64,000 nt of DNA from Paenalicyclobacillus ferrooxydans (GTDB taxonomy: Bacteria > Bacillota > Bacilli > Alicyclobacillales > Alicyclobacillaceae). The translations under genes were made by a program, and so were the position numbers. Under the pieces are notes generated by a model. It was not told the DNA's origin, ran no database searches, and worked only from the letters and a program-made list of their open reading frames with translations. The stretch's first letter is position 1, and the number at the start of each line of letters is the position of its first letter. The stretch is from positions 62,001 through 126,000 of the forward strand of contig NZ_LJCO01000045.1 of the NCBI RefSeq assembly GCF_001399675.1. The letters are read 5' to 3'. Below, piece after piece: positions 8,537-17,251 of this stretch.

Positions 8537-9136
8537 TTGCTAGAGATTATCTCGGCGTTGCAGGAGATGTCTCAAACTCTCAAAGAGGAATTCAACCGAC
8601 TGGACGGTACGCAGGGAGATGGAGATTTGGGAGTGACCGTCGAACTCGTCACCAAGGCGATACATGAAGCGGCTTCCGAGGCAAGCGATGTCCAGTCCTG
8701 GATGAAGCAGAGTGGCGTATTGGTTCGGAAGCAGGCTCCATCTACGATGGGGGTGCTCTTATCGTTTGCTTTATCTGCCGCGGCCAAGTCCCTCGTGGAC
8801 AAAGATGTGACCTCCCTAAACACATGGATCGATGTGCAACTTGCAATGATTGAGGAGATAAAGAAACGAGGAGGCGCGAATCTAGGGGACCGAACGGTGT
8901 TAGACGCATTCATTCCTGCATCCGAGGCGTTTCGTGCGGCTGTCGGCGCCGGCAGTACGGTCCAAGCGGCTCTACAGAGAGCAACCAAGTCGGCTCTGAA
9001 CGGAGCAGAAGCTACCAAGAATCTGGTGCCAAAAACGGGCCGGGCAAGCTGGGTTGGTGAACGCGCCATTGGTGAAATGGATGGCGGTGCGTGGCTTTGT
9101 TACAAAGTATACGACACCATTTATCGAATTTTCTAA
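8537..9136 (+). CDS. dhaL: dihydroxyacetone-kinase-type subunit DhaL
   Basis: The nucleotide-binding partner of DhaK has 199 residues from a TTG start at 8537. That TTG is eight bases after AAGGAGG, whereas the ATG at 8531 is too close to it. LDGTQGDGDLG near residue 22 holds the Asp cluster that chelates Mg-ATP. GDRTVLDA near 117 and GRASWVGERAIGEMDGGA near 170 complete the DhaL pattern. DhaL moves the phosphate to the ketose held by DhaK. The first DapA-like gene follows after 26 bases. Its place between a regulator and two lyases suggests the kinase handles a three- or four-carbon product of the pathway. Confidence 0.9.
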   Translation: MLEIISALQEMSQTLKEEFNRLDGTQGDGDLGVTVELVTKAIHEAASEASDVQSWMKQSGVLVRKQAPSTMGVLLSFALSAAAKSLVDKDVTSLNTWIDVQLAMIEEIKKRGGANLGDRTVLDAFIPASEAFRAAVGAGSTVQAALQRATKSALNGAEATKNLVPKTGRASWVGERAIGEMDGGAWLCYKVYDTIYRIF

Positions 9137-9162
9137 TACAACCTGACAGAGGAGGTATTACA

Positions 9163-10071
9163 ATGGATCTTTCTTTTCTACGAGGAATCATCGCTACCAC
9201 TGTCACACCGTTTAATGAACAAGAAGAGGTCGATGAAGTCGCTTTCGTAGACCAGGTCCGGTACATGCTCAGTGTTGGCGTGGACGGTATCAGCGTTGGA
9301 GGCTCGACCGGTGAGGGCGCAATATTGTCGGATGATGAGTTGACTCGCATGTGCGAGCTCGCTGTTCAGGAAGCACACGGAAAGGTTCCAGTGGTGGCGG
9401 GCATCATTCGCAACAGTACAAGAGATGCCGTTCGTGCTGCAAGGCGGGTTCGGGATACTGGCGTTCAAGCTCTTATGATAACACCGGTTCACTATCACGT
9501 TTTGGCTCCAGGTGAGGATGGGAATTTTGAATTTTACAAGCGCATTGCCGACGCAGTGGACCTTCCCATTATCGTATACAACGTTGTGCCCCACAACTTA
9601 GTAAATGCAAATCTCTTGAATCGCCTATCTGAAATACCGCAGGTTGCTGCAATCAAGCAGAGTGGTGGAGATATTCACCAACTGGCAGAGATGGTACAGA
9701 AATGCGGGGAGCGGATTGTCGTTATGAGTGCAGTTGACGACCTGCTGCTGTCAACGTATATCATCGGCGCCAAAGGTTCAATCGTTGCTCCATCTGCAAT
9801 CATCCCGGAATTACTTGTCGCACAATGGCAGGCGTTTTTGAAGCAGGACTACGACACGTGCGCGGAACTTCACAACCGTATATTACCAGTTGTGCAAGCG
9901 ATATCTGCTCCTAACTTCCCTGGGAAAATTAAGGAAGCGATTCGACAACTGGGGCGAAATCCTGGTATCACAAGAAGCCCGGGGCAGGTTCCTACCGATG
10001 GCGAGAAACAAGTGATTCGAGCCGCACTTCTTGCCGCCGGAGTATTAGATGAACAATCTCAGGCACTATAA
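9163..10071 (+). CDS. DapA/N-acetylneuraminate lyase family enzyme (1)
   Basis: A 302-residue TIM-barrel aldolase/dehydratase of the dihydrodipicolinate synthase family. It has GGSTGEGAIL near residue 43 (the GxTGE loop), IIVYNVVPHN near 135 with the catalytic Tyr, and VAAIKQSGGD near 160 with the Schiff-base Lys. In this setting it more likely cleaves or dehydrates a 2-keto-3-deoxy sugar acid than makes dihydrodipicolinate. The ATG at 9163 follows GAGGAGG. A second paralogue follows, and the two differ enough to suggest different substrates or steps. Confidence 0.88.
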   Translation: MDLSFLRGIIATTVTPFNEQEEVDEVAFVDQVRYMLSVGVDGISVGGSTGEGAILSDDELTRMCELAVQEAHGKVPVVAGIIRNSTRDAVRAARRVRDTGVQALMITPVHYHVLAPGEDGNFEFYKRIADAVDLPIIVYNVVPHNLVNANLLNRLSEIPQVAAIKQSGGDIHQLAEMVQKCGERIVVMSAVDDLLLSTYIIGAKGSIVAPSAIIPELLVAQWQAFLKQDYDTCAELHNRILPVVQAISAPNFPGKIKEAIRQLGRNPGITRSPGQVPTDGEKQVIRAALLAAGVLDEQSQAL

Positions 10072-10160
10072 AAATCCAGTTTCACCATGCCAGTAGGATA
10101 ACACACAACTCCTAGTGCATGTATCATACAAAATTACTTTAATCTATGAGGTGGTTACGA

Positions 10161-11054
10161 ATGAAACTCGACGTACATGGAATTATTCCGCCGATGGTTA
10201 CAGCTTTTACAAAAGACACCGAAGAGTTAGACGTCAACGCGATTCGCGAAGAAACGGAGTATTTGATTCAAGCGGGTGTACACGGCATTTGTATCGGCGG
10301 CAGCACGGGGGAAGGAGCTGGATTCTCCGAGCAAGAGGTATACACTCTCTGCAAAACAGTGGTAGATCAAGTTCGCGACAGGGTGCCGGTTATCGGCGGC
10401 ATCATTGCAGACACCACAGCGGAAGCTATTCGTAAGTCGAAAGCTGCCAAAGAGGGCGGCGTTACATCGCTTCAGGTCACTCCACCGCATTATTTGTGGA
10501 CCCCGAATACCGCTGGACTTGTCCAGCACTTCCAGAGGATTGGTGAAGCAGCTAAACTCCCAATTCTGATATACAACGTCGTGCCCTGGGTTCCAATCGA
10601 TGTTCATGCTATGAAAGAAATAATTGACAACGCTCCGTACGTTGCTGGTGTGAAGCAAAGTGGCGGCGACATGCACAAAATCGCAGATATGATGCACCAA
10701 CTGCACGATAGAGTCACCATCGTGACCGGTATCGACGATCTCCTGTACCCCGCCTTTGCACTGGGTGTTGATGGTGCCATCACTTGTTTGTTGGCTGTTG
10801 TGCCAGAAATCACACTGGATCTTTGGAATAAAGTCCAAGCGGGCGACCACGAAGGTGCGAAAGCAATCCACAACCGACTCCTTCCGTTCTGGCGCGCGAT
10901 TGAAGGACCTGATATGCCATATCTCGCGAAAACCGCCATTGAAATACTTGGTCGTAAGGTCGGTCCGGCACGCAGTCCGATTCTACCTCCGTCTGAGGCC
11001 AAGAAGGCCGAGATTCGTGACCGCCTGGTTGAAGCAGGTTTCGTAATGGCATAA
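10161..11054 (+). CDS. DapA/N-acetylneuraminate lyase family enzyme (2)
   Basis: A 297-residue paralogue of the preceding enzyme with the same landmarks: GGSTGEGAGF near residue 44, ILIYNVVPW near 135 and VAGVKQSGGD near 160 (Schiff-base Lys). GAGGTGG precedes the ATG at 10161 by six to seven bases; the ATG at 10146 lacks a site. Tandem DapA-like genes beside a ketoglutarate-semialdehyde-type dehydrogenase are known from pathways for aldaric acids, pentonates and hydroxyproline, where one enzyme dehydrates and decarboxylates a deoxy-keto acid. The exact reaction is not readable here. Confidence 0.88.
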   Translation: MKLDVHGIIPPMVTAFTKDTEELDVNAIREETEYLIQAGVHGICIGGSTGEGAGFSEQEVYTLCKTVVDQVRDRVPVIGGIIADTTAEAIRKSKAAKEGGVTSLQVTPPHYLWTPNTAGLVQHFQRIGEAAKLPILIYNVVPWVPIDVHAMKEIIDNAPYVAGVKQSGGDMHKIADMMHQLHDRVTIVTGIDDLLYPAFALGVDGAITCLLAVVPEITLDLWNKVQAGDHEGAKAIHNRLLPFWRAIEGPDMPYLAKTAIEILGRKVGPARSPILPPSEAKKAEIRDRLVEAGFVMA

Positions 11055-11083
11055 AGCCTATATCGGTAACAACACTTTACCTA

Positions 11084-11127
11084 CGAGACGGCGACTAGCT
11101 TCGAGAGTTGCCGTCTCGATTTCATCA
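11084..11127 (+). terminator. hairpin between second lyase and aldehyde dehydrogenase
   Basis: CGAGACGGCGACT at 11084-11096 pairs with AGTTGCCGTCTCG at 11106-11118 with one G-U pair; a moderately T-rich tail follows. It probably lowers, rather than stops, transcription into the dehydrogenase gene 33 bases downstream. Confidence 0.7.
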
Positions 11128-11159
11128 TTGAATCTTTAGGAATTGGAAGGAGACACCAC

Positions 11160-12596
11160 ATGAACACACAGAATCTGATTGGCGGAGAGTGGATAACACC
11201 AAACGGTGAACAGATGACGATTCAGAATCCATCAGATGTTACTCTGGATGTAGGCGTTGTCCATTTTTCCCGTGACACGGATGTTCTACAGGCCGGAGAA
11301 GCTGCAAAGCAAGCACTAGCCAATTGGGCCGCGATGACTCCGGGTGCACGGGGCAATATCTTGTATCGAATAGCAACGATGCTAGAAGAACAACTCGAAG
11401 ATGTAGCTCACATTTCGAGTATGGAAATGGGCAAGCCGATTTCCGAAATGAAAGGCGAGGTTATGAGAGGCGTTCATCTTCTCAGGTATTATGCTGCTGA
11501 AGGAGTGCGTGCAACCGGTTCTGTAATTCCAGCCTCCCAAGAGCACGTCCTTCAGTACACAAAGCGTGTGCCGCTTGGGGTGGTTGGAATTATTACACCA
11601 TGGAACTTTCCAATTGCCATTCCGATTTGGAAGATTGCACCTGCCCTGATTAATGGAAATACGATTGTTTGGAAGCCGGCAGAGATTGCATCCCTTTCGG
11701 CAACTCGGCTCACACGTATTTTTGTTGATGCCGGTCTCCCAGCTGGGGTACTCAACCTCGTCGTAGGACGAGGAAGCATAATTGGCAATGCACTTCTAGA
11801 GAAGGTGCACTTAGACGGTGTAAGCTTCACCGGATCGACCGCTACAGGCATGCACGTTGCCAGTCTTGCAGCGAAACGAAACATCAAGTACCAGACTGAG
11901 ATGGGTGGAAAAAATGCTGCAGTTGTATTGAAGGATGCTGATTTGCAACTGACGGTACAAGCAGTACTCAGTGGGGCATTCCGTTCAGCGGGGCAAAAAT
12001 GCACCGCGACTAGTCGGGTGATTGTGGAAAAGTCGATTTACAACCAGTTTATTGACGCGCTTCGTAAGGAAATGGCGCTCATGCACATATCTTCAGCTCT
12101 TGACCCGAAATCTTACTTAGGTCCCGTAGCTTCTGCGTTTCAACACGAGAAGGTAATGCATTATGTAGACATGGCCCGTACCAACACGGAAATTGTCACT
12201 GAGGGCAAGTTGCAGATTGAAGCTTCCAGTGGACACTATGTGACACCACTCGTTGTTTCCGGGGTCACCGTTGACGACCCACTTGTTCAGGAAGAGATAT
12301 TTGGCCCTCTCATGGTGCTACTTCCAGCAGATAATTTTGATGAGGCACTCGAATTGTGTAATCGTACAGTGTACGGCTTGAGTGCGTCGATATTCACAAA
12401 CGACATTCAAAAGGGTCTTAGATTTTTGGATGAGGCACAGGTTGGCATGGTCCGAGTCAACCAAGAAACTGCTGGAGTAGAATATCAATCCCCATTTGGT
12501 GGGATGAAAATGTCTAGCTCACATACTCGCGAACAGGGACAAGCAGCACTCGACTTTTACAGTCAGACGAAGACGTGCGCTGTTTATTACGGATGA
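11160..12596 (+). CDS. aldehyde dehydrogenase, ketoglutarate-semialdehyde type
   Basis: The 478-residue NAD(P)-dependent aldehyde dehydrogenase is of normal length. TPWNFP holds Asn149, TEMGGKN holds the general base Glu247, and GQKC ends in the nucleophile Cys281. GSTATG near 225 is the cofactor loop. Overall it resembles YcbD/AraE-like enzymes that oxidise 2,5-dioxopentanoate to 2-oxoglutarate, and also AldA-type glycolaldehyde dehydrogenases. Either fits a sugar-acid route in which the DapA-like enzymes deliver the aldehyde. AAGGAG precedes the ATG. No sugar-acid dehydratase lies in the cluster, so the first step must be encoded elsewhere. Confidence 0.88.
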   Translation: MNTQNLIGGEWITPNGEQMTIQNPSDVTLDVGVVHFSRDTDVLQAGEAAKQALANWAAMTPGARGNILYRIATMLEEQLEDVAHISSMEMGKPISEMKGEVMRGVHLLRYYAAEGVRATGSVIPASQEHVLQYTKRVPLGVVGIITPWNFPIAIPIWKIAPALINGNTIVWKPAEIASLSATRLTRIFVDAGLPAGVLNLVVGRGSIIGNALLEKVHLDGVSFTGSTATGMHVASLAAKRNIKYQTEMGGKNAAVVLKDADLQLTVQAVLSGAFRSAGQKCTATSRVIVEKSIYNQFIDALRKEMALMHISSALDPKSYLGPVASAFQHEKVMHYVDMARTNTEIVTEGKLQIEASSGHYVTPLVVSGVTVDDPLVQEEIFGPLMVLLPADNFDEALELCNRTVYGLSASIFTNDIQKGLRFLDEAQVGMVRVNQETAGVEYQSPFGGMKMSSSHTREQGQAALDFYSQTKTCAVYYG

Positions 12597-12614
12597 CACC
12601 ATAATATTCACCTG

Positions 12615-12651
12615 TTAACGTCCACGAGGCCACGGGTGTCGTGGACGTTAA
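12615..12651 (+). terminator. hairpin after aldehyde dehydrogenase
   Basis: A perfect 13-bp stem TTAACGTCCACGA / TCGTGGACGTTAA closes an 11-base loop 19 bases after the stop codon. It lacks a T run, so it may be a 3' stabiliser as well as a terminator. Confidence 0.65.
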
Positions 12652-12770
12652 ATGTTGGCAAGGAACTCTGCAGTCGCTCTGCTCCAAAGGAGGTACGTGA
12701 TTGCTGCGGTTATTTTGGAGGCATGCCTTTCAAATAGATCCACAGCACAGTGCCGTTTGGTGGGCCGCCC

Positions 12771-12860
12771 GCGGTTTCTTCGGCCTCATCCCTTCCACCA
12801 GCATGCAAAAGGGCACCCTGTTCGGGTGCCCTTCTGCATGTTGGTGGAGGCGAATCGTAC
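12771..12860 (-). repeat. tmRNA-3'-end-like repeat with terminator, copy R1
   Basis: A long hairpin at 12795-12847 begins CCACCA and ends TGGTGG, followed by AGGCGAATCG. The block GGTTTCTTCGGCCTCATCCC just before it is shared with copy R4 at 32.2 kb. On the minus strand it reads as CGCCTCCACCA plus a strong terminator, the layout of the end of a tmRNA gene. No tmRNA body is next to it. Confidence 0.65.
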
Positions 12861-13200
12861 CCATATAGTTTGCCCGGGAACACATTTGGAAGTCATCTGT
12901 GTTCTCAATGCTAACACAATGTAACATGATTAGAGGGGAGCAGTACTCCCCTCAGTCAACTCAAACGTGGATCTCAAGATCATAAACCCAACCTTATCAA
13001 CCGTTCTTTATTTGAACAGCACTGACGTAGTGATGACTGCGAGTAAATCCACTACAAACGCGAATAAAAAGTGACCAACATATGCTTTCCGATGACCGTT
13101 GTTGTTGCGCCGAAGCTCATCGCTTTTATTGCGGTCTCCATTAGTCAATTGAAAAGGACGCTGTGCTTAGAACCTATTCAAATCATACGTTTGCCGGATG
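12861..13200. other. intergenic region, hairpin only
   Basis: A GAGGGGAG / CTCCCCTC hairpin lies near 12934-12953. Otherwise I see no gene between the repeat R1 and the truncated end of the EAL-PAS gene. Confidence 0.4.
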
Positions 13201-15594
13201 TCATGCATCTACCATATGAAGTAGTACGCTATTAGCAATGAGTCGATACTTTTCTTCGCTCTCTCGCAACCTTCGCTCAGTGACCTTCCGGTTCGTAATA
13301 TCCCTGGTACTTCCTACAACACTGATAACGTGGCCTTCCGCATCGTGAATCGGATAGAAAGACACTGAGACATCTAGTTGGATTCCATCTCGTCGTGAGA
13401 CTAAAGCATCGTATGGCGGTATTAACTCGCCTGCAATCATACGATCGATTAAGTATAGGACAACTTGATGGCGCTCCTGTGAAACGATGGGGAGCTGTTT
13501 GCCAAGTACCTCGTTCTCCCGCCAACCATATAACGTCTCCCAGGCCGAATTAACTCGGGTAAGATTGCCATACAGGTCCATGATGCAAACTGCGTCCTGA
13601 GCATTGGCTAGCAATGAGTCAAGTTTCTGTTTTTCCTCAGTGATAAACCTTTCCGTCTTTTTCTGAAAGGTGATATCTCGAATGAAGAACTGCATAGCCT
13701 GTCTTGTGTCGTAAGAAACACGACCGCCTGCGACTTCAATCACAATCTCAGTACCGTCGAGGCGGATGCAACGTTGAACTGTGGTAGCGATCTCCTCCCG
13801 ATTGAACTCTGCTTGGTTGCGATCATCTGGTCGAATAAAATCGAGCATGGAAAGTCCAATTAAAGCTTGGCGGTCAGCAGCCCCTAATATTTGGGCTGTC
13901 GCATCGTTTGTATATACAATTTTCCCATCGACCTGAACGACAATTCCGTTTGGTGTTTGTTCCGCCAACCGACGGTAGCGTTCTTCACTTTGACGAAGTC
14001 TTTCATCCTGAAGCTTACGTTCTGTAGTATCTCGCCCCATCACTAAAACGTGATCAATATCTCCGCTGGTGGTGAGAATCGGCGTTGCAATTCCCTCAAC
14101 CCAGATCAATGACCCGTCGTCTTTCATGAATCTCCATTCTAAGTTCGTCGGGGTCTTTGTCGAAAACATTTTCTCCCAACATTCGTTAATCTGGGGGAGA
14201 TCATCTGGATGCACTTTGGAAAATGCAATAGACCCGTGAAATTCCGTACTTGGTCTCCCAAACGTGATCTCATGGGATGGAGACGCGTACTGGATGATGC
14301 GGTTTTTGTTCATCAGCACGATTAGATCTCTGGAATTTTCTGTGATGAGACGATATCTGGCTTCTTGTTCGGCCAGGCGTTGCGCAAGTAGACGTGCTTC
14401 TTGTTCCTGGATGATACGGTCGGTGATATCAACGCACGATCCGATAACCTCTGATACCTGCCCACCGCGGCGAATAGGGCGTAACGAAGCCAGATACCAA
14501 ATTCCGTTAAATTCCGCTTCGTAGGTAACCCTGTCTTCCCCATCCCACGCTCGGCGATAGAATTGGAGTTTCCGTTCGGCAAGATGATTTGGAAAGAACT
14601 CATGCAATTCTTTCCCCACGACCTGTTCAGAGGTCAATCCCATACGGTAGAGTAATTCTCCGTTGCATAAGGTATGAACGAATTTGTCTTCGTATTGCAC
14701 AAACTTAAATGTCATCCCCTGCTGGAACCGCAAAGTATCCGCGAGCTCTTGTCTCGTTTTATGTACACTATCAACAATTCGATAATACTCCGTTACTTCT
14801 TGCGGAATTCCTTGGTTGGATACGACTTGCTCCAGTGTATCTAAGGCTTTCATAAATTCATGCGCAGGTAAAGGCTTGCTAAAGAGATACCCTTGTCCCT
14901 TGTCACAGAGGTTCTGTTGGAGAAAAATCAGGTGGTCTCTTAATTCAATCCCCTCGGCAATGACTTCCGTATTCAGCTCGTGCGCCATAGCTATAATGGT
15001 TTTTACGATTTTGGCATCCTTTAAATCAACAGTGCAATGTCTCACGAACGATTGGTCAATCTTGATTTTGTCGATAGGGAATTCTTTGAGGTATAACAGT
15101 GAGCTGTATCCGGTACCGAAATCATCTAAACTAATTTTTACACCGAGGCACTTTAACTTCCGCAAAATCGGCAGGATATGGTCTACATCCATCATGATGT
15201 TTTCCGTAATCTCTAATTCTAGATGAGTCGGTACAAGTCTCGTTTCATCAAGGATCCGTTTGACATTCTCTACGAAACTCGGCTGGTACAACTGCCTGAT
15301 AGAAAGATTCACCGCCATGTCTAGCTCTCGTAGACCTGTCGCGTTCCAAGCTTGTAGCTGCTCACAGGCAGTACGCAATACCCAGTCTCCAATCGGCTGA
15401 ATCAGGTCTGTCCGCTCCGCAAATGGGATAAATTCTACTGGAGATATGAAACCTCTTTCTGGATGAGCCCATCGAATTAACGCTTCCACACCAGTTACCT
15501 TACCAGAGGTCAAATCCACTTTTGGCTGATAGTACAGTTGGAACTCCTCACGTTCCAGCGCACCGAATAAATCGTTCTCTAACAGCTGTTCCAT
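13201..15594 (-). CDS. c-di-GMP phosphodiesterase: N-terminal EAL plus several PAS domains, C-terminus cut short
   Basis: About 797 residues from the ATG at 15594, which follows AAGGGTG; the GTG six codons upstream has no usable site. The EAL domain comes first (residues about 1-250), with VEALIRW, LELEITE, SLDDFGTGYSSL and EGIE, the residues that bind Mg2+ and c-di-GMP, so it is probably an active phosphodiesterase. At least four PAS domains follow, near 300-410, 415-540, 545-660 and 665-780. The last residues are the opening of a further PAS repeat (RESEEKYRLI) and then a stop, so the 3' end looks truncated. A c-di-GMP-I riboswitch lies in its leader. Confidence 0.88.
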   Translation of the reverse strand: MEQLLENDLFGALEREEFQLYYQPKVDLTSGKVTGVEALIRWAHPERGFISPVEFIPFAERTDLIQPIGDWVLRTACEQLQAWNATGLRELDMAVNLSIRQLYQPSFVENVKRILDETRLVPTHLELEITENIMMDVDHILPILRKLKCLGVKISLDDFGTGYSSLLYLKEFPIDKIKIDQSFVRHCTVDLKDAKIVKTIIAMAHELNTEVIAEGIELRDHLIFLQQNLCDKGQGYLFSKPLPAHEFMKALDTLEQVVSNQGIPQEVTEYYRIVDSVHKTRQELADTLRFQQGMTFKFVQYEDKFVHTLCNGELLYRMGLTSEQVVGKELHEFFPNHLAERKLQFYRRAWDGEDRVTYEAEFNGIWYLASLRPIRRGGQVSEVIGSCVDITDRIIQEQEARLLAQRLAEQEARYRLITENSRDLIVLMNKNRIIQYASPSHEITFGRPSTEFHGSIAFSKVHPDDLPQINECWEKMFSTKTPTNLEWRFMKDDGSLIWVEGIATPILTTSGDIDHVLVMGRDTTERKLQDERLRQSEERYRRLAEQTPNGIVVQVDGKIVYTNDATAQILGAADRQALIGLSMLDFIRPDDRNQAEFNREEIATTVQRCIRLDGTEIVIEVAGGRVSYDTRQAMQFFIRDITFQKKTERFITEEKQKLDSLLANAQDAVCIMDLYGNLTRVNSAWETLYGWRENEVLGKQLPIVSQERHQVVLYLIDRMIAGELIPPYDALVSRRDGIQLDVSVSFYPIHDAEGHVISVVGSTRDITNRKVTERRLRESEEKYRLIANSVLLHMVDA

Positions 15595-15734
15595 ATTTTC
15601 ACCCTTAGCCACCCCTTCTGCAACAAGATTTCATGCAGGGGCGAATCATTGTCGATTCAGTCTTTGAAGCCAGAACAAAACAGGCAGGTCCCACACCGGA
15701 TGGATGGATGCACCGTCTGCTCAAGCCTCTCCTT

Positions 15735-15810
15735 ATGGCAGCTCGGCTGGCATGGCATAAATGCTGTAGCCCCGCAGCTTTGTGTCCCGTTCTTTCGAAC
15801 GGTTTACCTT
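15735..15810 (-). promoter_or_regulatory. c-di-GMP-I (GEMM) riboswitch upstream of EAL-PAS gene
   Basis: On the minus strand the leader reads GGTAAACCGTTCGAAAGAAC, then GGGACACAAAGC, a CTAC joining segment, and ends CAGCCGAGCTGCC. This is the GEMM-I layout: a P2 stem capped by a GAAA tetraloop, the conserved GGGACnCAAAGC core, a P3 arm with its receptor, and a 3' TGCC that closes P1 with the 5' GGTA. It ends about 140 bases before the ATG. The gene it precedes degrades the same second messenger, so a feedback loop is likely. The expression platform is not clear to me. Confidence 0.8.
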
Positions 15811-15918
15811 TTTGTACAATGATCTTTAACCGAGGTGTAAAATCCCAGATGTCTTAAACAGTGGTTAAATTCGTCAAAATCCGACAAATTCCTGCAGTCA
15901 TGTGGTTGCGAAATTGTT

Positions 15919-16261
15919 ATGCACAATCATTCAGATCGTGATAGCCAATATGCCTCTCATGACTATCAAGAAAAGCTGCGAGAGTACGGAATGGTCGGTA
16001 GGATGAGCTGTAAGGGCCAATTGTTTTGATAATGCTTGTACCGAGTCATTTCACAGCCTGATCAAGCGAGAACTGATTTATCATGAGAAGTTCAAAACGG
16101 GAGAAGAGGCACTGCGGGGGATTTTCGCGTACATCGAGGTGTGGTACAACCGGGAGCGAGTTCGCTCATCCATCGATTATTTGTCTCCTGCTGAATCAAA
16201 AAGGAAATATTACCATGACGTAACAACAGACGAAGTAATAACAGAAATCATATCGGATTAA
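15919..16261 (+). pseudogene. IS3-family (IS150-like) transposase OrfB fragment, frameshifted
   Basis: The C-terminal third of an IS3-family integrase-type transposase. HSDRDSQYAS holds the second catalytic Asp. After a frameshift near 16024, FDNACTESFHSLIKRE holds the catalytic Glu. YNRERVRSSIDYLSP and a stop at 16259-16261 end the frame. The 5' part and the left terminal repeat are missing, so it cannot move by itself. GGTGTCCGTCTAC just after the stop may be the right terminal repeat. It lies behind the leader of the EAL-PAS gene. Confidence 0.88.
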
Positions 16262-16573
16262 AACTTACATTTTTTCGTTCTGGGGTGTCCGTCTACTATC
16301 TCGACTTAGTACCCATGTCCCATATCATGGACTGAAAATTGACCGTGATGTAAACTTAAGAATTAAGACCTTGCAAAGTAACTTAGAAATGCTATGAGGA
16401 ACAGTTTGATTTGAGGAATGAGCATGCGTGGACATGCCGAATTGAAGCTCGTGGATATTGTGTAAGACCTCTCACCGCAGGGGGGTCTTGGAAATACAAA
16501 GCTCCACGCCTCCCGCATCCGCAATTCCAGAGGCGCATGCAGAGTCATTCATTTAGCGAACGGAGGAAAAAAT
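16262..16573. other. intergenic region, IS end and hairpin
   Basis: The likely IS3 right end is near 16285-16300. A small AAGACC / GGTCTT hairpin lies near 16463-16489. No gene is seen. Confidence 0.4.
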
Positions 16574-17017
16574 TTGTTAGAACTGAGGCACAAGGTATTT
16601 GAACTCGCAGAACGGTTTGTGCAAATCGTCGAAGTAATAGTGGCACTCGGACTCATCGTTGGTGTGGTTGGAGAAATGGCTTTTGGTGCCAAACATCTTT
16701 GGAACACCATTACAATATGGAGTGGGCAGTCCTTTCAAACATTTATAGACCAGTCAATGCTCTATATTATTGGACTCGAAATCGCTATGATGCTTATTAA
16801 ACACAAGCCGAACATCGTATTGGATATCTTGATTATTGCCATTGCTCGTAAAATGATCGTCGCCACATCAGGGGGGCTTGACTTCTTTCTAGGAGCCCTC
16901 GCAATTTTTGTCCTTTATATAGTTCGACATTTCGATTTCGGAAAATTTTCTTGGCCTTGGGGAGGTCCACAAGGAACGGAAGCATCAGCAGAGGACGCCC
17001 GGGTTCTACATCATTAG
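16574..17017 (+). CDS. PsiE-like membrane protein
   Basis: The 147-residue protein has four predicted membrane helices and the overall pattern of the phosphate-starvation-inducible PsiE family, including the region IGLEIAMMLIKHKPN near residue 70 and IAIARKMIV near 92. The start is a TTG at 16574, six bases after GGAGGA. The C-terminus is polar and Gly/Pro-rich. PsiE proteins are widespread but have no settled biochemical role. The gene stands alone between IS debris and a DUF1003 gene. Confidence 0.8.
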   Translation: MLELRHKVFELAERFVQIVEVIVALGLIVGVVGEMAFGAKHLWNTITIWSGQSFQTFIDQSMLYIIGLEIAMMLIKHKPNIVLDILIIAIARKMIVATSGGLDFFLGALAIFVLYIVRHFDFGKFSWPWGGPQGTEASAEDARVLHH

Positions 17018-17251
17018 GCGTTACAACATGTTTAACGAACCTCGCGCTTCATATAGCGACTCTAGGTTGTCTGCAATTTTCCGATGGATCGACATGAGTT
17101 TGGGCGGTAGCACACGACTGAGTAAGGCTTTGTGTGCCAGTGCATGATTGAACAGAAAGAACTTACGTCTGTGCGCTCAGGCGGAACTGGCGCAACCATC
17201 TGCGGTTTAGCATCGGTTGAAAAGCGAAAGTTCGGCAAGAAATGACTAGGC

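Noticed and set aside
12652-12927. Frames of 65-90 codons on both strands with similar HAKGHPVRVPF-like products
   Set aside because: These are translations of the long hairpin of repeat R1, not genes. The similar frames at 31922-32293 come from repeat R4.
15633-15857. 74-codon plus-strand frame
   Set aside because: It lies over the c-di-GMP riboswitch read on the opposite strand and has no start signal.
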